The position numbers were made by a program, and so were the translations under genes. A stretch of 64,000 bases of DNA. Source: Rhizophagus irregularis (Eukaryota; Glomeromycota; Glomeromycetes; Glomerales; Glomeraceae). Shown here piece after piece: positions 11,480-25,605 of this stretch; position 1 is the stretch's first letter; every line of letters starts with the position of its first letter. Under the pieces are notes generated by a model. It had not been told where the DNA came from. It saw only the letters and a program-made list of their open reading frames with translations, and ran no database searches. The stretch lies in contig NC_089436.1 of assembly GCF_026210795.1 (NCBI RefSeq), positions 620,001-684,000 on the forward strand. The letters run 5' to 3'.

Positions 11480-13967
11480 TTTTGAAATTTGTTGGAATTT
11501 AAAAATGATAGGAAATTAGGAATGATAGGTTATAATAAATTGCTAAATATGTTTAGTTTTTATAGTCAAATTTTATAATTTATAATTACTTTTGTAATAT
11601 TGTTATTGAACATTTTAATTAATAAAAAATGATAATCTATGATAATACCGTATAACGGAAGGATTGCCCAAAATTTTTTTTGCTATAGGCTGGGTGATAT
11701 CAACTTTGAAACATTGAAAAGATTTTGATTTTTATTGTAAGTTTATTAAAGGATTATAATAAGGTAAAGCGTATTACTACTATAAAATATAGAATATAGA
11801 CGAGTCACAGCTTAAAAAAAGTACGCCAAAAAAAACTCTACGTGGCGCAGTGATTCCGTGATTTTCTTTTTTAAAAAAAAATTACAGGTATGATTTATGT
11901 TTCATATTATGTGACAGTCTGCTTTTTAAATCTAAAAATTAATTGTCCTTTTATATATAATTTATTTCAAATATTAATATTCTATTTACAGAATCAACTT
12001 ACGATAATTGCAAGATGACCAAATCTCTCAACATAAGAATTAACTTTTTATGTCATTTAATGAAATATACAATTTTATCGTTATAAATTGATATTATAAT
12101 AATATTACAAAAATATGTAATCTATTTTTAGATTGAACAATCAATAATCGGGTTTAAAAACTTGAAATTTGAATATTTATCCAATCGATTTCCGGTCTAA
12201 ACTCATAGAAATCATTAAAATGAATTATTAAAGACATAAACACACGTTTACAGATGATATAATGCATCAACATTTGACACATTAATGAAAGAAAGAAAGA
12301 CAAAAAGAAAAAAAAAAGAAATCCCCAAATTTCTCACACTTCATTTGTAGATCAAAGAAATTTACGAAAATAGATATTTTTCATTGTTCGAATCCGCGTC
12401 TAAACAACGTAAATTTCAACATTTAAATGATGTAAAGTTGCAGAAAACTATACTGGAAAGAAATCATCATAATAATTTATGGGATTTATCGGATCATTTT
12501 ATATACAGCATAATAAATCATCTTTTTTAAATAGCATTTATTTATCATTTTTGTATAAACAGTGCAGTAATAAATTAAAATTAATACTTTAAATACTTTA
12601 TAATGATCTTTGTTTATAAATAATAAATAAACAAAATTACAAAACGAGATTATATAATATAAAAGCTCCACGATCAGTTTTTACAAAGAAGGAAGTTACA
12701 CGAAGAATTTACATTTAGAAAATTGCGAAACATTATAAATAACAACACAAAAAGTTTTATTTTTCAAAAAAAAAAAAATTATGCACATTGGAAAGAAAAA
12801 AAAATGTAAGGCAAAATAAGGTGATAACGCCTAAATGCGCAGTTAATTATACGAAACTTTAAAATTTTTTTTTAAACAATTTCATATGATTAAAAACCAA
12901 ATAAGTATTAAAAAAAAACTTGTTATGGTGTTATTAAATGTTTTTAATTTAACCTGTAAATAACATAAATAAATAAAAAATAAAATAAATATAAATTATT
13001 TATTTTAAAGCCAATCCAAATTACCGAATTTAGTAATGATACGACTGTTTGTCAAAAATTGGAATAATGGCGATCCCGGATTTGGGTTGATTTTGATTAT
13101 GTGTTTCGGAAATACAAACGCGGTGCTACGTATTTCTTTTTTTATTGAATTGAGACCTATTTTTCGAATTATTAATTTTTTTTTTTCAATGAAAGCAACT
13201 TTTGAAAAAAAAAAAATTCTATGACTTATATGACGTAACTTATATTTATATATATGGATTATTTGACATCAGTATACTTTCTGCTTACGAATAATGTTTT
13301 GTTTATACCCCCGCATTATTTCCTTGTTTAAATATTCTTTCTCAACCTATCATTTATTCAAACTGTCAAAAAGTAATTGACAGTTGACAAAGAATTTTTT
13401 CTTTTATGGTTGGAAAATTTCTGCAGGGGCTAATTTTTTCTTATCTATTTTTTTTTTTGCATATTATTTTTATTATAATATAATAATTATTTTATATTTC
13501 TTTCATTCATTACTTTTTACATGTAATTTGGTAAGACTATCAGTTTTGACATTTTTTTTTAAAAAAAGAATAATACAATAAACTAATTTGATGAATTTGT
13601 TCAACGCCCATTATCAATTATTATTGATTCTGCATTAATATGTTATATTTACAATGACCACCTGACTTTTTCTTTTCCCCGCATAAAATTGTGCGCGGGC
13701 TGGGGATCTAATTCTCATTTAGGTGTCTTTGTTTAAAATAGGTATATGCGTTGATGATCCACTATTCTTTGATATGTAATATTTTATAAAAAAAAAAAAA
13801 AATTTTTTTCCTCTTTTCTCGGATTATAGATAAGGCGTTAATAATAAACCTAATAAATGAATTTTCCTACAATTATATTCCGAAAACAATCCAAATTTTT
13901 TATATCACCACTCCTCAGTTTATCTTATTCTTCCTCAAATATTGTAAATAAAGAAAAATATTATTAA
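11480..13967. other. AT-rich intergenic stretch
   Basis: No gene is supported. Short frames at 12486-12671, 13036-13224 and 13384-13581 are Phe/Ile/Lys-rich and look like chance reading of A/T runs. The last 150 bases are the probable promoter of the following F-box gene. Confidence 0.5.
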
Positions 13968-15128
13968 ATGTTGATACCAGACGTACTTTGTGAAATTTTT
14001 AAATACCTTGATGACCGAGACGAGATAGTTGGTTCAAGAACATTTCGTAGTTTACATGCTTGTCTTTTAGTTAATAGACGTTGGTGTGAAAGCGCCGTTT
14101 CTATTTTATGGAGTAATCCTTTTCATCGTTGTCATAAAAGAGGTGGAAAGGCTCTTGTTCAAATTTTACTTAATTGTCTCAATAATGAAGAACGGCAAGA
14201 TCTTCTTGAAGATGGAATTTATTTACCTTTTAATAAATCGGATACTCCAATCTTTGATTATCCCAACTTTTTAAAAAATTTAGACTATTATCAGATGATT
14301 TTGTTCGTAAGGTCATGGTGTAGCCTTTTGGATGATACAAGTGATCAATATGTTGTCGCTATTTTAAGGTCACTTTTGAGACTTTTTGCTGACCGGTCAG
14401 CATCTCTTTCGTCTCTCACTATTCGTAGTGCAGGATTAGATGACGATAAATTCATGTTATTAGCAAGTCCAGAAGTTTCCACTTTAATTAGACCTGTTAA
14501 ACACCTTACAATTAGTTGTTACTTTCCTAAGGATAATCTTCTAACTGTATTAGCAAAAAATTGTAGAAATCTCGTAAGTTAATGAAAAAAAAAAGTTAAC
14601 ATATATATATGCATATTTTAAAATAATTAAATATTTAACTAATTATATAATCTTTATTCTTTTTTTTTATTTATTTTATAGCATTCACTCAGAATTAACA
14701 ATTTAAGCGCCTATGATGATACATCAATTCATAATGCAAAAAAATTAAGTATACTCATAGAATCTCAAAGAGGATTAAAACAAATAGTATTTTCTCGTTG
14801 TAAAGCATTCATTGGCGTTATAATTCCTTCATTAGCAAAACAAAAACGTACTTTAAAACATATTAAATTTCGTGGTGTCGATTTTGATGAATGCTGTAAA
14901 TGGGACGCTTTAAAATCTTGTACAAAATTAGAAAAATTAGAAATTTCGGAATGTTATAATTTAGATTTTAATATGGTATCTCCACTATTTAAATCTCATC
15001 AACGTAATTTAAAAGATGTGGGGATTCATTCTTGCGAACCTTTTGAGGTTAATGATGAACTGGAGGCTTGGGCTTATATGATTAATTCTCGAAGACGTCG
15101 TAGAAATTCTTCATCATCATCTACCTAA
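13968..15128 (+). CDS. F-box/leucine-rich protein, two exons
   Basis: Exons are 13968-14573 and 14682-15128, split by a 108-nt intron (GTAAGT...ATAG) in phase 0, giving 350 residues. The N-terminus is the F-box: IPDVLCEIFKYLDD, then the ACLLVNRRWCESAVSILW signature at about residues 31-48. This segment binds Skp1, making the protein a substrate receptor of an SCF ubiquitin ligase. The rest has leucine-rich repeat rhythm and is expected to bind the target. A stop codon lies directly upstream of the ATG in frame, so this start is well supported. The C-terminus is basic then Ser-rich (RRRRNSSSSST). It belongs to the same family as the three F-box genes between 19.7 and 34.9 kb. Confidence 0.9.
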
Positions 15129-17376
15129 CCTCTTGTTTTTTTTTTTAAAAAAAAAAGAAAGAAAGAAAGAAAAAAAGAAAAAAGAAAAAAAGAAAAAAGA
15201 AAAAAAATATTACGATAAAGGAAATTCAAGAAAAAAAAACGCACTCACCGTAACATTAAGAACTTTTAATTTTTTTTTACCTTTTTTTTTCTAAAAAAAA
15301 AAGGAATTTTAAAAAAAAAATTATAGAGAATTTTTTTTGTCTTTGCCGGGAAGTTAAAAAAAAATCAAAAAAAAAAAAATACTTAGAAAATTTTGTCGGG
15401 AGCAAAAAAAAATTTAAAACTACAACAATTACAAAATTCACAACAATTATTACAATTATACAATTACTACCAAAAAAAAAAAATTTTATTATTCCTATGA
15501 TTGTTTGTTTATATTTTTTACACCATAATTAAGAATTTTTTTTTATATAGAAACAAAAAAAAAAAACTTAAGTGTATATAAAAAAAAAAAAAAGATATGT
15601 AATTAACTGTATAGATTAGTTATAAAGTAAGATATAAATAAAATAAATTAAAAATAAAAAATAAAATAAAAAAAAAAAAGATTAGATTTTTATAAGTAAA
15701 ATTAAATAAAGTAATTTAAATTATTTAATGAATTAAAAATGTCAATTGTCGTCAATTGTGCAATGGCCTCTTCATTACTATTGTTTTCTTTTTTCACAAA
15801 GAAAAGTAATATATGATTGTGACAGGATGGACTAACCAAAAATTACATCTATAATTTAGGATCGATCTATCGATCTTTTGATGTCACCACATAATGTTGA
15901 GGTAGACTACGGTACTGCGCCTCAAAAATCATGAATGAACCAATCATTTATTACCTACTGACCAGTTCATTATCCAATCAAAAATTTGAAGTGTTTAAAA
16001 ATTTCTCTTTTTTAATAAATAATCAAAGCTGTTATGTGCAAAAGTACGCCACAATCAAATTAGCGTGTAAAAATTATGATAATGCATTAGAATCTCATGT
16101 TTAATGACACAGACCATATAATTTCGCGTGTTTTACTTCGTGTGGCAATGTGGCTACACAAATTTCATAATTTTTCCTGTCAGGTTGTCACTTTTAAAAG
16201 ACAATATCAACGATCTTTCTTTAAAAAGCCGTATTTCTTTGTTAAGTATGTTATATTAATAGATTTAATTAAAAAAAACTCGTTTTTTTAGAAAAACACG
16301 TTTTCTATAACGCTAGAAGAAGGAAAGAACACGTTTTTCTATAATGCTAGAAGAAGAAAAGAACACGTTTTATTCTTGTTAATGATTCGCGTGAAAAATA
16401 TATTTGTGCTGCATTGTGACTATAAACTTAACAATTGTGTGACTAAACTTACTAATTCACTTATTTACACAAACTGCGCACAATTTATACAAATTATGCA
16501 TTATATAATTACCTAAAATGTATAAAATATAATAATATTTACGGATAATGTAAAAAGATAGAAGGATTTTCTTGATTTTTTATCCCGGTAATTTACTGAT
16601 ATGATTTTTGAATATCCTTTTTTATTCTTATTCTTTATTCATAATTGAACTGTGAAATATAATTTTTTGCATAAATTGAACTTTAATAACTAAAATAGAT
16701 TACTTTTCTCTTAATTTAGGTGTTATTGAAAAATCCGGAATAAACCTGAAATAAATGAGCCTAGTTTAGAAAAAATTTTTTTGTATTAACTGATTTAACT
16801 TAAATTGTATAATCGATATTTAAAATTTGGGGTATGATGAATTATGCAGTGTTATATATAAAAAAAATTTTTTTGCTTTTTTGTGTAATATCTTCCGTTC
16901 ATTGTTTTATAATAAGAAAATTTTTTATTGTATTGTATTAAAAAAAAAATTTTTTTTTTTTTTCCTTCCTTCTTTCATTCTCTCCCTCTCCTTCTCTCCC
17001 TCTCCCTCTTTCTCTTTTTTTTAAAAAAAATAGTATAGCTAGAAATTATTGAATATTACACAATTGTATGTACTTAACCATTAATGGCTTTACTTCGGAA
17101 AAACTATTTAAACGAACTTGATCTTTCTTTCGAACAAAAATATTTACTAGGCAACTATTAATAGAGAAAACGTTACAAAAAATTTAGTATGACGCACTAA
17201 ATAAGGTAAATTAAGTCACGTAATCCCTGATTTTCCTATTGAAATTCCATAATTAGGAATTTTTTGATGAACGTATTAAAAAACTGCGTTTTTTCTCCGT
17301 TCTTTCCTATTTTTTCTTTTCTCATTTTTTTTTTTTTAAAAAAAAAGATATACAGATTTACGTACGACATTATAAG
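15129..17376. other. Intergenic, homopolymer-rich
   Basis: Dominated by A and T runs after the F-box stop (15130-15720). A duplicated phrase, GAAAAACACGTTTT...CTATAA(C/T)GCTAGAAGAAG, occurs at about 16290-16365. A pyrimidine tract at 16950-17020 produces spurious frames. No gene is seen. The final 200 bases are the likely promoter of the acyl-CoA synthetase gene. Confidence 0.5.
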
Positions 17377-19613
17377 ATGAGCAGTTCATCACAAAAACAT
17401 CAATATTCAGTAGAGGTAGCTGGAGCACCAGATATTCCTGGAGAAGGAAAACCTCGTCGAAATGCACTTTCTCCTGATAAATTAATTTTTCATCCTGATG
17501 GAGTTACTACTTTATATGAAAATTTTATGTTTGGTGTTAAAAAAGCAGGTAAAATTGATTTATATTGATTTAAATTGATTTAACATTGGTATAAAATAGT
17601 TTTAAAATTGATTTAAAATTGATTTAAAATATATTTTTATTATATCATCATCATTATATTAATATTTAATTAATAGGTGATGGAAACTTTTTGGGTCATC
17701 GAGAAATTAAAGATGGAGTTGCGGGTCCCTATATATGGGAATCTTATAATACGGTTCAAGCCCGGGTTGCTAATATTGGTTCCGGATTAAGAAAATTGGG
17801 ATTAAATCCTAAAGAACCCTTAGGATTTTTCTCAATTAATACTCCTGAATATGTAATTGCTCTACTTGCCTGTTATCAATATAATTTCATCCCTGTTCCA
17901 TTATATGATACATTAGGTACTGACGCTATTGAATATATTATAAACCAAACTGAGATGAAATATTGTTTTACCACTTCTAACAAAGGTCGAGCTCTTCTTG
18001 AAATGAAAGGATCATTACCATCTCTTCAAACTATTATTATTTCTGATAATTGTGATCCAGGATCAGAAAATCTTGCAAATGTTAGAATTTCAAATTTTTC
18101 CGATATTGAAAAAGATGGATCAGTTCAACCTGTTGAAGCAGAAAATCCTAAACCTGATGATATTGCTTCTATTTGTTATACTTCCGGTACAACTGGTACA
18201 CCTAAAGGTGTTGTCTTGACTCATAATAATTTTATGGCAGTAGTTGGCGGTATCCAGTGGCTTGCAAATGAAGGAAAGATGTTTAATGGAACGCCTAATG
18301 ATGTACACATTTCTTATCTACCTTTAGCTCATGTGTTTGAACTAGCAAATATGGCTTATATGACTTATGGAGGTGTTTCGATTGGATTTTATCAAGGTGA
18401 TACCTTGAAATTATTAGATGATATTGCTGAATTGAAACCTACCGTATTTATTTCTGTACCACGTTTACTTAATCGTGTTTATGATAAAGTAATGGCTGGA
18501 GTTAAAGTGAAAGGTGGTATTGCGCAATGGATGTTTAATGCAGCTTTTAATTCAAAGAAAGATGGCTTAAGTCATGGAAGTGTTGATCATTGGGGGTGGG
18601 ATAAAGTAGTTTTTGCTCCAATTAGAGCTCGACTTGGAGGTAGAGTTAAATATATGTTATCTGCTTCTGCTCCAATTGCACCGGATGTTATGGATTTTTT
18701 GAGAATCGCTTTTTCAGCTAATGTATTTGAAGGATATGGTCAAACAGAAAATGCTGGCGGTTTAACTATAGTAAGTATATAAATATACACCAATATTTTT
18801 TTTTCTTTCATTATTTTAATTTATGAATTTTTTTTTTAAAAAAAGTCCTTGGTTGGTGATACTGAATCCGGTCATGTTGGACCACCACAAGTTAGTTGTG
18901 AGGTTAAATTGGTTGATGTACCAGAAATGAATTATACATCTCAGGATAAACCTTATCCTCGAGGTGAAGTTTGTGTTCGAGGTCCTGTAGTCTTTCGAGA
19001 ATATTATAAACTTCCTGATAAAACTGCAGAAACCATTGATAAAGATGGATGGTGTCATACTGGTGATATTGGACTTTGGGATGATCAAGGTCGTTTAGTT
19101 ATTATTGATCGACTTAAAAATATCTTTAAATTGGCTCAGGGAGAATATATAGCTCCTGAAAAGGTATGAATTTTTAATTTCCTCTATCGTAAATGTGAAT
19201 AATTAGATTAATTTTATAATTTTTTTTAGATTGAAAGCATATATTGTAAACATGAACTTGTCCTTCAAGCATTTGTTCACGGTGAATCTTTACAAGCTTC
19301 ATTAGTAGGTATTATCGTTCCTGATGAAGAGATTCTTATGAAATGGACAGGACAAAATGGTCTTGAAGGCAAAACTTTTGAAGAAGTTTGTAAAAATGCA
19401 GACGTTAAAAATCATATTCTTCAAACTCTTATTAAATTTGGTAAAACAAATGATTTAAAAGGGTTTGAATGTGTAAAAAACATTTATTTGACGCATGAAC
19501 AATTTTCTACAGAAAATGATTTGCTTACTCCAACTTTTAAATTGAAAAGACATCAAGCAAAAATTAGATTTCAAAAAGAAATCCAAGCAATGTATGCTGA
19601 AATTTCTCAATGA
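17377..19613 (+). CDS. Long-chain fatty-acid CoA ligase (acyl-CoA synthetase)
   Basis: Four exons (17377-17548, 17677-18770, 18846-19163, 19230-19613) join without frame error to give 655 residues, a usual length for the family. The enzyme activates long-chain fatty acids in two steps: acyl-AMP formation with ATP, then transfer to CoA. Visible signatures are the AMP-binding P-loop [11 protein letters not shown] (about 225-235), YGQTE (about 411-415), the HTGDIG motif near 490, and the [19 protein letters not shown] fatty-acyl-CoA synthetase signature from about 510 across the last exon junction. There is no strong signal peptide and the C-terminus (EISQ) is not a peroxisomal tripeptide, so cytosolic or ER/lipid-droplet association is more likely. 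It pairs functionally with the acyl-CoA oxidase 6 kb downstream. Glomeromycotina depend on host-derived fatty acids, so such enzymes are central to their metabolism (known for the group). Confidence 0.95.
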
Positions 19614-19754
19614 GAATAAGGAAGAATATATTTGATGTAATAAAAAATTTCATGCATGTTAGTTATTATTCAATATATTTTGTAATTTATTTTCAATATT
19701 CACAATTTAAATAAATAATATTTCTGTACAAATGATATTTACATTACTGTTACT

Positions 19755-20378
19755 TTATTTACAACATTTAATACATTTAATATTATTAACAGGATCAAAT
19801 AATCTTCCACTTTCCAAAAGTCCACAATCATTTAAACCTTTTTTACATCTACTAATTACCCAAAAATTCAATTCATCATTAATATCAATAGATTGATTCT
19901 TTTCTATTATAATTAAATTTAATTTCTTAAAATTATTAACGTTATTAAAATTATAATTATTATTATTAATAATATTATTATAAAAAGGTAAGATAAGATC
20001 ATAATTTAATCCAACACAATTAATTATTTTAAAATTTTCCAAATTAAAAGAATTTTTTAAAATTTTCCATAAAGGATCAATTTCATCAATTTTTGTATTT
20101 AATAATATTAAATTTTTAAGATAATCATTTGATGATAATGATGAAATGAATAATGATGTATATTTTATAGAATTAATTAATTTAAATTCTTTTAATTTTT
20201 TTTGTGATCTTATTAATGTACATAAATTTTTTGTCATGATATCTTCCATATTATTTGGAAATCTCATTAAACCCAATAACGGAGTTCTCAAATGTAAGAT
20301 TTCCTAAAAAAAAAAAAGTAGGGTTAATCATCATATTCACGTTCATATAATTCACGTTCATATAAAAATAAATATGAA

Positions 20379-20414
<36 letters not shown>

Positions 20415-21594
20415 GATGATAACTTACCAAATTATTTACCATTAAAGAAAATTTTTGTAAAAATTTAATAGATGGATAATGAGAATAAACTTCCAAGTAA
20501 AGAAATTTCAAATTTTTAAAGAAATCATTAAATTCAGGATCAATCAATTCCATATATCTATTTAAATTATAATTATTATTCCAACAAACATGATTTGATA
20601 AAATGAAAAGACTATTTAATTTAACCGATTTTTTTATAAATAATCTTAATAAAAATTTCATAATTAAAGAAATATTATTAAGAGAATTATTATTATTAAC
20701 AATTTTAAAATTTTCATTGTTGTTTTTAAAAGAAAAAGAATTGTTATGATTATGATTTTTAAAGGAGGAATCATTAGAATTATTGTTATTATTATTATAA
20801 GAATTGTTGTTATTGTTTTTAAAGGAATCATTAGAATAATTATAAGAATTGTTATCGTTATTGTTTTTAAAAGAATTGTTATTATTATGTTTAAAGGAAT
20901 GTTTATTGGAATTTTTAAAGGAATTGTCAAAGGAATTGTTATTATTATTTTTAAAAGAATCGAAACTGTAATTGTTGTTATTTTTAAAAAGTTTTATATT
21001 ATTTTTAAAGAAATTGGTATTATCTTTATACCATTTTTCAATAGAAATTATCATGAAATCATAATGTAAATGTTTTATCATTGAAATATAATCAAAAGTC
21101 ATTCTATTACGACGAATTGAATTATTCTTTCTTCTATTATCATCATCATCCTCATCACCATCATCGTTGTCGTCATCATTATCATTATTTAAATTTGAAA
21201 ATGATAATATTGTTGAAATTAATTTTGAATTGCCTTTTTGTGCATAATAAAAAGGATGTTTCCATAATATTGGAATAACTAATTGACACCATTGACGATT
21301 TAATAATAAACATGAATATAATGTTTTTATATCATCTATTTGAATGAAAAATAATATTTCTTCAATTATATCAGATGAAATATTAAAAGGAACTTTTGGT
21401 TTTATCATTGTTAAAGAAAAAAATATTTTTTTTTTAATAAAATTAAAGAATTCGAAATTTTTTGTGATATTTATAAGATTCATTTTCTCAAGAATTTTTT
21501 TAAAAAAAATCCAATTGTTCAATTTTAACGTTGTACGATTGAATGAAAAAAGAAAATGGTTCGATTTTATCATATTAATCATTTTCAGTTTCAC
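19755..21594 (-). CDS. F-box/leucine-rich protein with Asn/Ser-rich insert, two exons
   Basis: Minus-strand exons 21594-20428 and 20303-19755 join in phase 0 across a 124-nt intron (GTAAGT...TTTAG), giving up to 571 residues. The F-box is at about residues 68-112 (ISSDIIEEILFFIQ, then CLLLNRQWCQLVIPILW). The first 60 residues are unusual for the family. An internal Met at residue 63 (MIKPKV), just ahead of the F-box, may be the true start. Between the F-box and the leucine-rich part is a long low-complexity segment made of NNNN and SFKNNNN units (about residues 135-310). The equivalent DNA is a microsatellite-like mix of ATT/TTA triplets. The role would be SCF substrate recognition. Its 3' end lies 141 bp from the acyl-CoA synthetase stop, in convergent orientation. 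Confidence 0.85.
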
Positions 21595-22329
21595 AAATGT
21601 CGGATGATTCGCACAAATAGTTAATTTATAGTATTTATGGTTTTTTTTTTGTGAATCTTTAAGGTGATTTCATATTTGCTAATGAGTTATTAATAATTAT
21701 TATGTCATAAGGTCATAAATCATCTTAAAATGGAATCAATATGGAAAAATATGAACAACCGAATGATTTCGGTGATTCGATAACCCTAAAACTTTATTTT
21801 TTTTTTTTTTATAACCTTGCGGATCAGTCATGAACCGCAGAAATATTTCAAAACGCGTATTTTAACCAATTGAGATATTGATTGAATCCTTTTTTAAATC
21901 CTTCTTTTAAATATTTTTTTTTTTTTTGAAAAAAATCCACTTCATTAATATTCAAATTTTCTTTTTGAAAAAAAAAATTTTTTTATAATTTATAAATTTA
22001 TAATTTTTTTTAAAAAAAATTTTTTTTTTTTCCTTCAAACCTAGATTCTCCAAATTCCTAAATCATATATTCCTAAATCCTAAATAAATGAAAAGTATGC
22101 TAAATGCTAAAAAAAAAAAAAGTAAGAAATATATATATATATATTTATTTATACAAAAATGTTTTTTTTCTTTTTGTGTGTAGAGATTTTTTGAATTTTT
22201 TTTTCTTTATGTATATATATAAAATCTATTTTTTTTTTTTAAGATGAATTATTAATAATTTTGTGTAAAAAAAAAATTATATATTATCATTAATTTTTTA
22301 TATACCATGAGTCCAAAAAAATAAAATGT
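21595..22329. other. Intergenic between two F-box genes
   Basis: Long T and A runs and a short AT dinucleotide tract near 22133-22150. No coding or RNA gene is seen. Confidence 0.5.
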
Positions 22330-23606
22330 TTATGAATCAGAATCATCATCTGAATCTTCTAAATTATCTTCTTTAATAGTGGTCCCATTCATATTATTTA
22401 TCCAAATTTTAAATTCTTCACAACCTTTTCCATATTGTAACATTTTAACTTCATCCAATTCGGGGAAAGTGGCATTGATTAAAGGGTTAAACATTTTTTG
22501 AGTTATTCCTTTACATAACCAAAATTCTAAATTCGTTAACCTATGACAAGTTGCCAAACCATCCCATGGTCCACAATCTTTAAAATCAACCAAACGAAAT
22601 TTCACTTTTCTTAAAGAGATTGATTGCGTATCTAAAGCTGATATTATATGACCAAGGTACGCTTTACAATCAATCATATCTAAAGATAATAAAGATTTTT
22701 GTGCTTTTATTAAACGACGTAAAGATATTGCAGCAGCATCTTTTTGTAATGTTGTAGTTGTAATATTATTGTTAGTTGTTGTTGTTGAATTTATCGTTGT
22801 TGTTGTATTTGTTGTTGTTGTTGTTGTAGTTGTATCTTCGTTTTGTTGATTTCCATACCAACCACGAAGTTGTAAATATTCTACATTTTTACATAAATCT
22901 GGTAATCTAACTAATAAACCGTGTTGATTATAATCAAATCCATCAAGAGAAAGGGTTCTAACTGATGTAATTAAACCTCTAATTTCAGGTTCAGCTAAAA
23001 TCATTACTTTTTCATCATGATAATCTTCTCCAAGAGATGAAAGTTTTAATGATGATAAAGGACCAGAATTATGTAAAAATAATCTTAATAATACTCTCAT
23101 AACAGATAAAACACTATTTGGTCTTCTTTTTGGTAAAGTTGCACACCAAGATTCTACAGCAAATAACATTTCACCATAATCAAGATGACGTATGAAAGAA
23201 GGATAATTAAACATCGGTATAGGAGAAACTGTAGGTAATTTTATTCTTTTAAGTTTTAAATCTCTTCTTTCTTCAACATCTAATCCTCTTAAATAAGTTG
23301 TAATTAATTTATGACCTCCATTATGAAAAGGTCCAAAAGGTCTTCTCCATAAAATTCTTACTGCGCTTGTACACCATTGACGATTTACTAAAGCGCAAGC
23401 GTATAAATTTTTTAAAGCATCATGATCATAATAATAAAAAACTGATGAATGAGTATCTATTTCTACAACCAAAGAAAATATTTCTTCAAGAACATCCGAA
23501 ACTAAAGATGGTTGTTGGGAAGGTTCAATATTTAACCTAAAAATGAACGAAAACAAAAAAAAAATGGGTTTAACGTTAGTATACTTTCTTTAATTTATAC
23601 TTCAAA

Positions 23607-23637
<31 letters not shown>

Positions 23638-24000
23638 GAAAGAAAGAAAAAAATTAAAGAAAAAAAATTAAAAGGGATTGTAAAAAAAAGTTTTAAACAC
23701 ATCATCATTTTTAAACGTCCAATAATATTTCAGAAAAAACAAACAATATAGAAATAAGAAAAATTTCTTTTTAGGGTTAAATACGCACTGAGGCAAAAAG
23801 TGAGAAAACTCCTTGATTCTTTTTTTCCTGAGCATTTTTTACCCGCATTAAGATTTTTGCTATATATAGTAAAGAAAAACCATGTGGAAATAATGTTAAT
23901 AAAAAAATGCTTAGAAATATAAAGAAATAACCACCAACTTGATGAAATTTTGCGACAAGCTGTTAACCTCTGTTGTAGTCGTAACGGGGGGAATATCCAT
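22330..24000 (-). CDS. F-box/leucine-rich protein with Thr-rich insert; first exon tentative
   Basis: The main exon runs from an acceptor (TTTTTAG) at 23538-23537 down to the stop at 22330, about 402 residues, and enters in phase 2. It carries an F-box (VSDVLEEIFSLVVEI, then CALVNRQWCTSAVRILW), leucine-rich sequence, a Thr/Asn insert (about 28 residues) encoded by a trinucleotide repeat at 22755-22840, and a very acidic C-terminus (EDSDDDSDS). The exon has no ATG of its own before the F-box. A fitting first exon is 24000-23939 on the minus strand: ATG, 20 codons beginning MDIPPVTTTTEV, then a GTTGGT donor in the required phase. That gives a 401-nt intron, long for this window, so the 5' end stays uncertain. 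Function: presumed SCF substrate receptor. Confidence 0.78.
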
Positions 24001-25605
24001 CCTATAAAGAAAAATTCAAAGAAATTTTATATAAAGAAAAAAAACAAAATAATAATAATAATAATAATAATAAAGAACTTCAAAAAAGTGAGAAGAAGAA
24101 AAAAAAATTTCCAAAAAGAAATGAAATGAGGAAGAGAAAAAAGAGGAAATTAAAAAGTAGAAAAAAACTTGAAATCGACTTATTTAAGGAGTATAATGCG
24201 AAATGTTTATCGAATTAAGTTGATTTGTACGGTATAAATTATTTTATTTTTTCAACTTTATATATCCGTAACCGATAATGAAGAGTTTATAAAAAAATGG
24301 TTGAAAAAATTAACCATTAATGGTGATTTGATGATTTTTCAGGCGCAGTAAAAGATAAAAAATAATTTACTACAAAAGTTGTGAATCATGTTCACGACAG
24401 AATTTAGTCGCCGATTTTTAACGTTGTCGGTGTTTAAGGTGTATATATAATAAAGGGGTTAAATAAAGTCTATTTACTTTCAAGTTTTATGAGGCGTTAA
24501 TCTTTATTCGGTTTGTTTTTATTTATTCTTTTCTCATTAAAAAAAAAAAAATTATCGTTTTAGTCGGTGAAGTTCACACCGATGGGGGAAATGTGGTATT
24601 GGTGTCTCGAATTAAAATAATTGGTAAGACAGAGATCACAAAATGTGAATCATTCAAACATGTAATAAACATATATATATATATGTATTATAATTTATTT
24701 TACGTACATTTCAAATGTAAATTTTTTTTTTTTTTTATTATTATTTTATTTTATTTTCCTTTTTTCTTTTATAAATTTGATCATACATATGATTTATATA
24801 TAATTAAAGAGGATCGTTATTCCGAATCAAACAATAATATTTGCTGTTCGGATTTCGGAAAACTTGTCCGCGGCGAAGTAAAAATGACGTAAGACAATGA
24901 CGCAGTAAAGTAACTATCAAATTAATTGGTTCAATTTGTTTATTTTTTTTTTTTTAAAAAAATACCCTTCAAAGGATTTGTTATAAATTAAACGTGTTAC
25001 TGAATTTAAATAGTATCACGATAACTTTTTCATTGTAAAATACTACTACATTTAAATGATAAATGAGTAGAATTTCTTCAAGTAAAAATAAATAATTAAA
25101 CACAAAATTAAAAATTGTTCACATGTTATACCTTTTTATCGTTTAGGTTTATTCTATTAAAGAACCCGGCTGTGTATAAAATTCCGGATAATTAACCGGA
25201 AATTTTGAGGCTGCGCATTATTTATATGTTTTTCAAACAAGAATTTGTTAAGAAAAAGGTAATTTACAATGCATCAAATTTTACTATTTTTATTAATTAT
25301 TTATTCTTTTATAGAAATCTTGAATTACTTCACGCGATATTTTACTTATTATTTTTTATTCCACGCGCCAAAACATTTGATTATAAATTATAAAATAAAT
25401 TATTTTTTTATCAACAAAAATACAATTTAAGTAGTTTAGCATAAATTGACTTTCCAATCTGGAAATCTGGAAATCTTTTTTTTTTTTTGGTGTTACATGA
25501 TAAAAAATCACGTTAGGTTTTCAAACCGATTTTTTGAATAATTGATTATTATTTATTTATTATTTATTTATTTATTATATTCATTAAATTTCATTACTGA
25601 ATACT
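24001..25605. other. Intergenic
   Basis: AT-rich with an ATT/AAT microsatellite at 24048-24072, AT tracts and T runs. A 99-codon frame at 24593-24892 is mostly homopolymer-derived and unsupported. No RNA gene was recognised. Confidence 0.5.

Noticed and set aside
12340-12410. TTCGAATCC word resembling a tRNA T-loop
   Set aside because: No acceptor, D or anticodon stems could be fitted on either strand.
13384-13581. Phe-rich frame that could be a small membrane protein
   Set aside because: Built almost wholly from T runs, with no conserved feature; similar frames arise across all A/T-rich gaps here (16827, 24593, 28991, 53332).
20664-21607. Ile/Leu/Phe-rich frames on either strand within the F-box gene at 20-21.6 kb
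   Set aside because: Shadows of the Asn/Ser-Phe-Lys low-complexity coding region.
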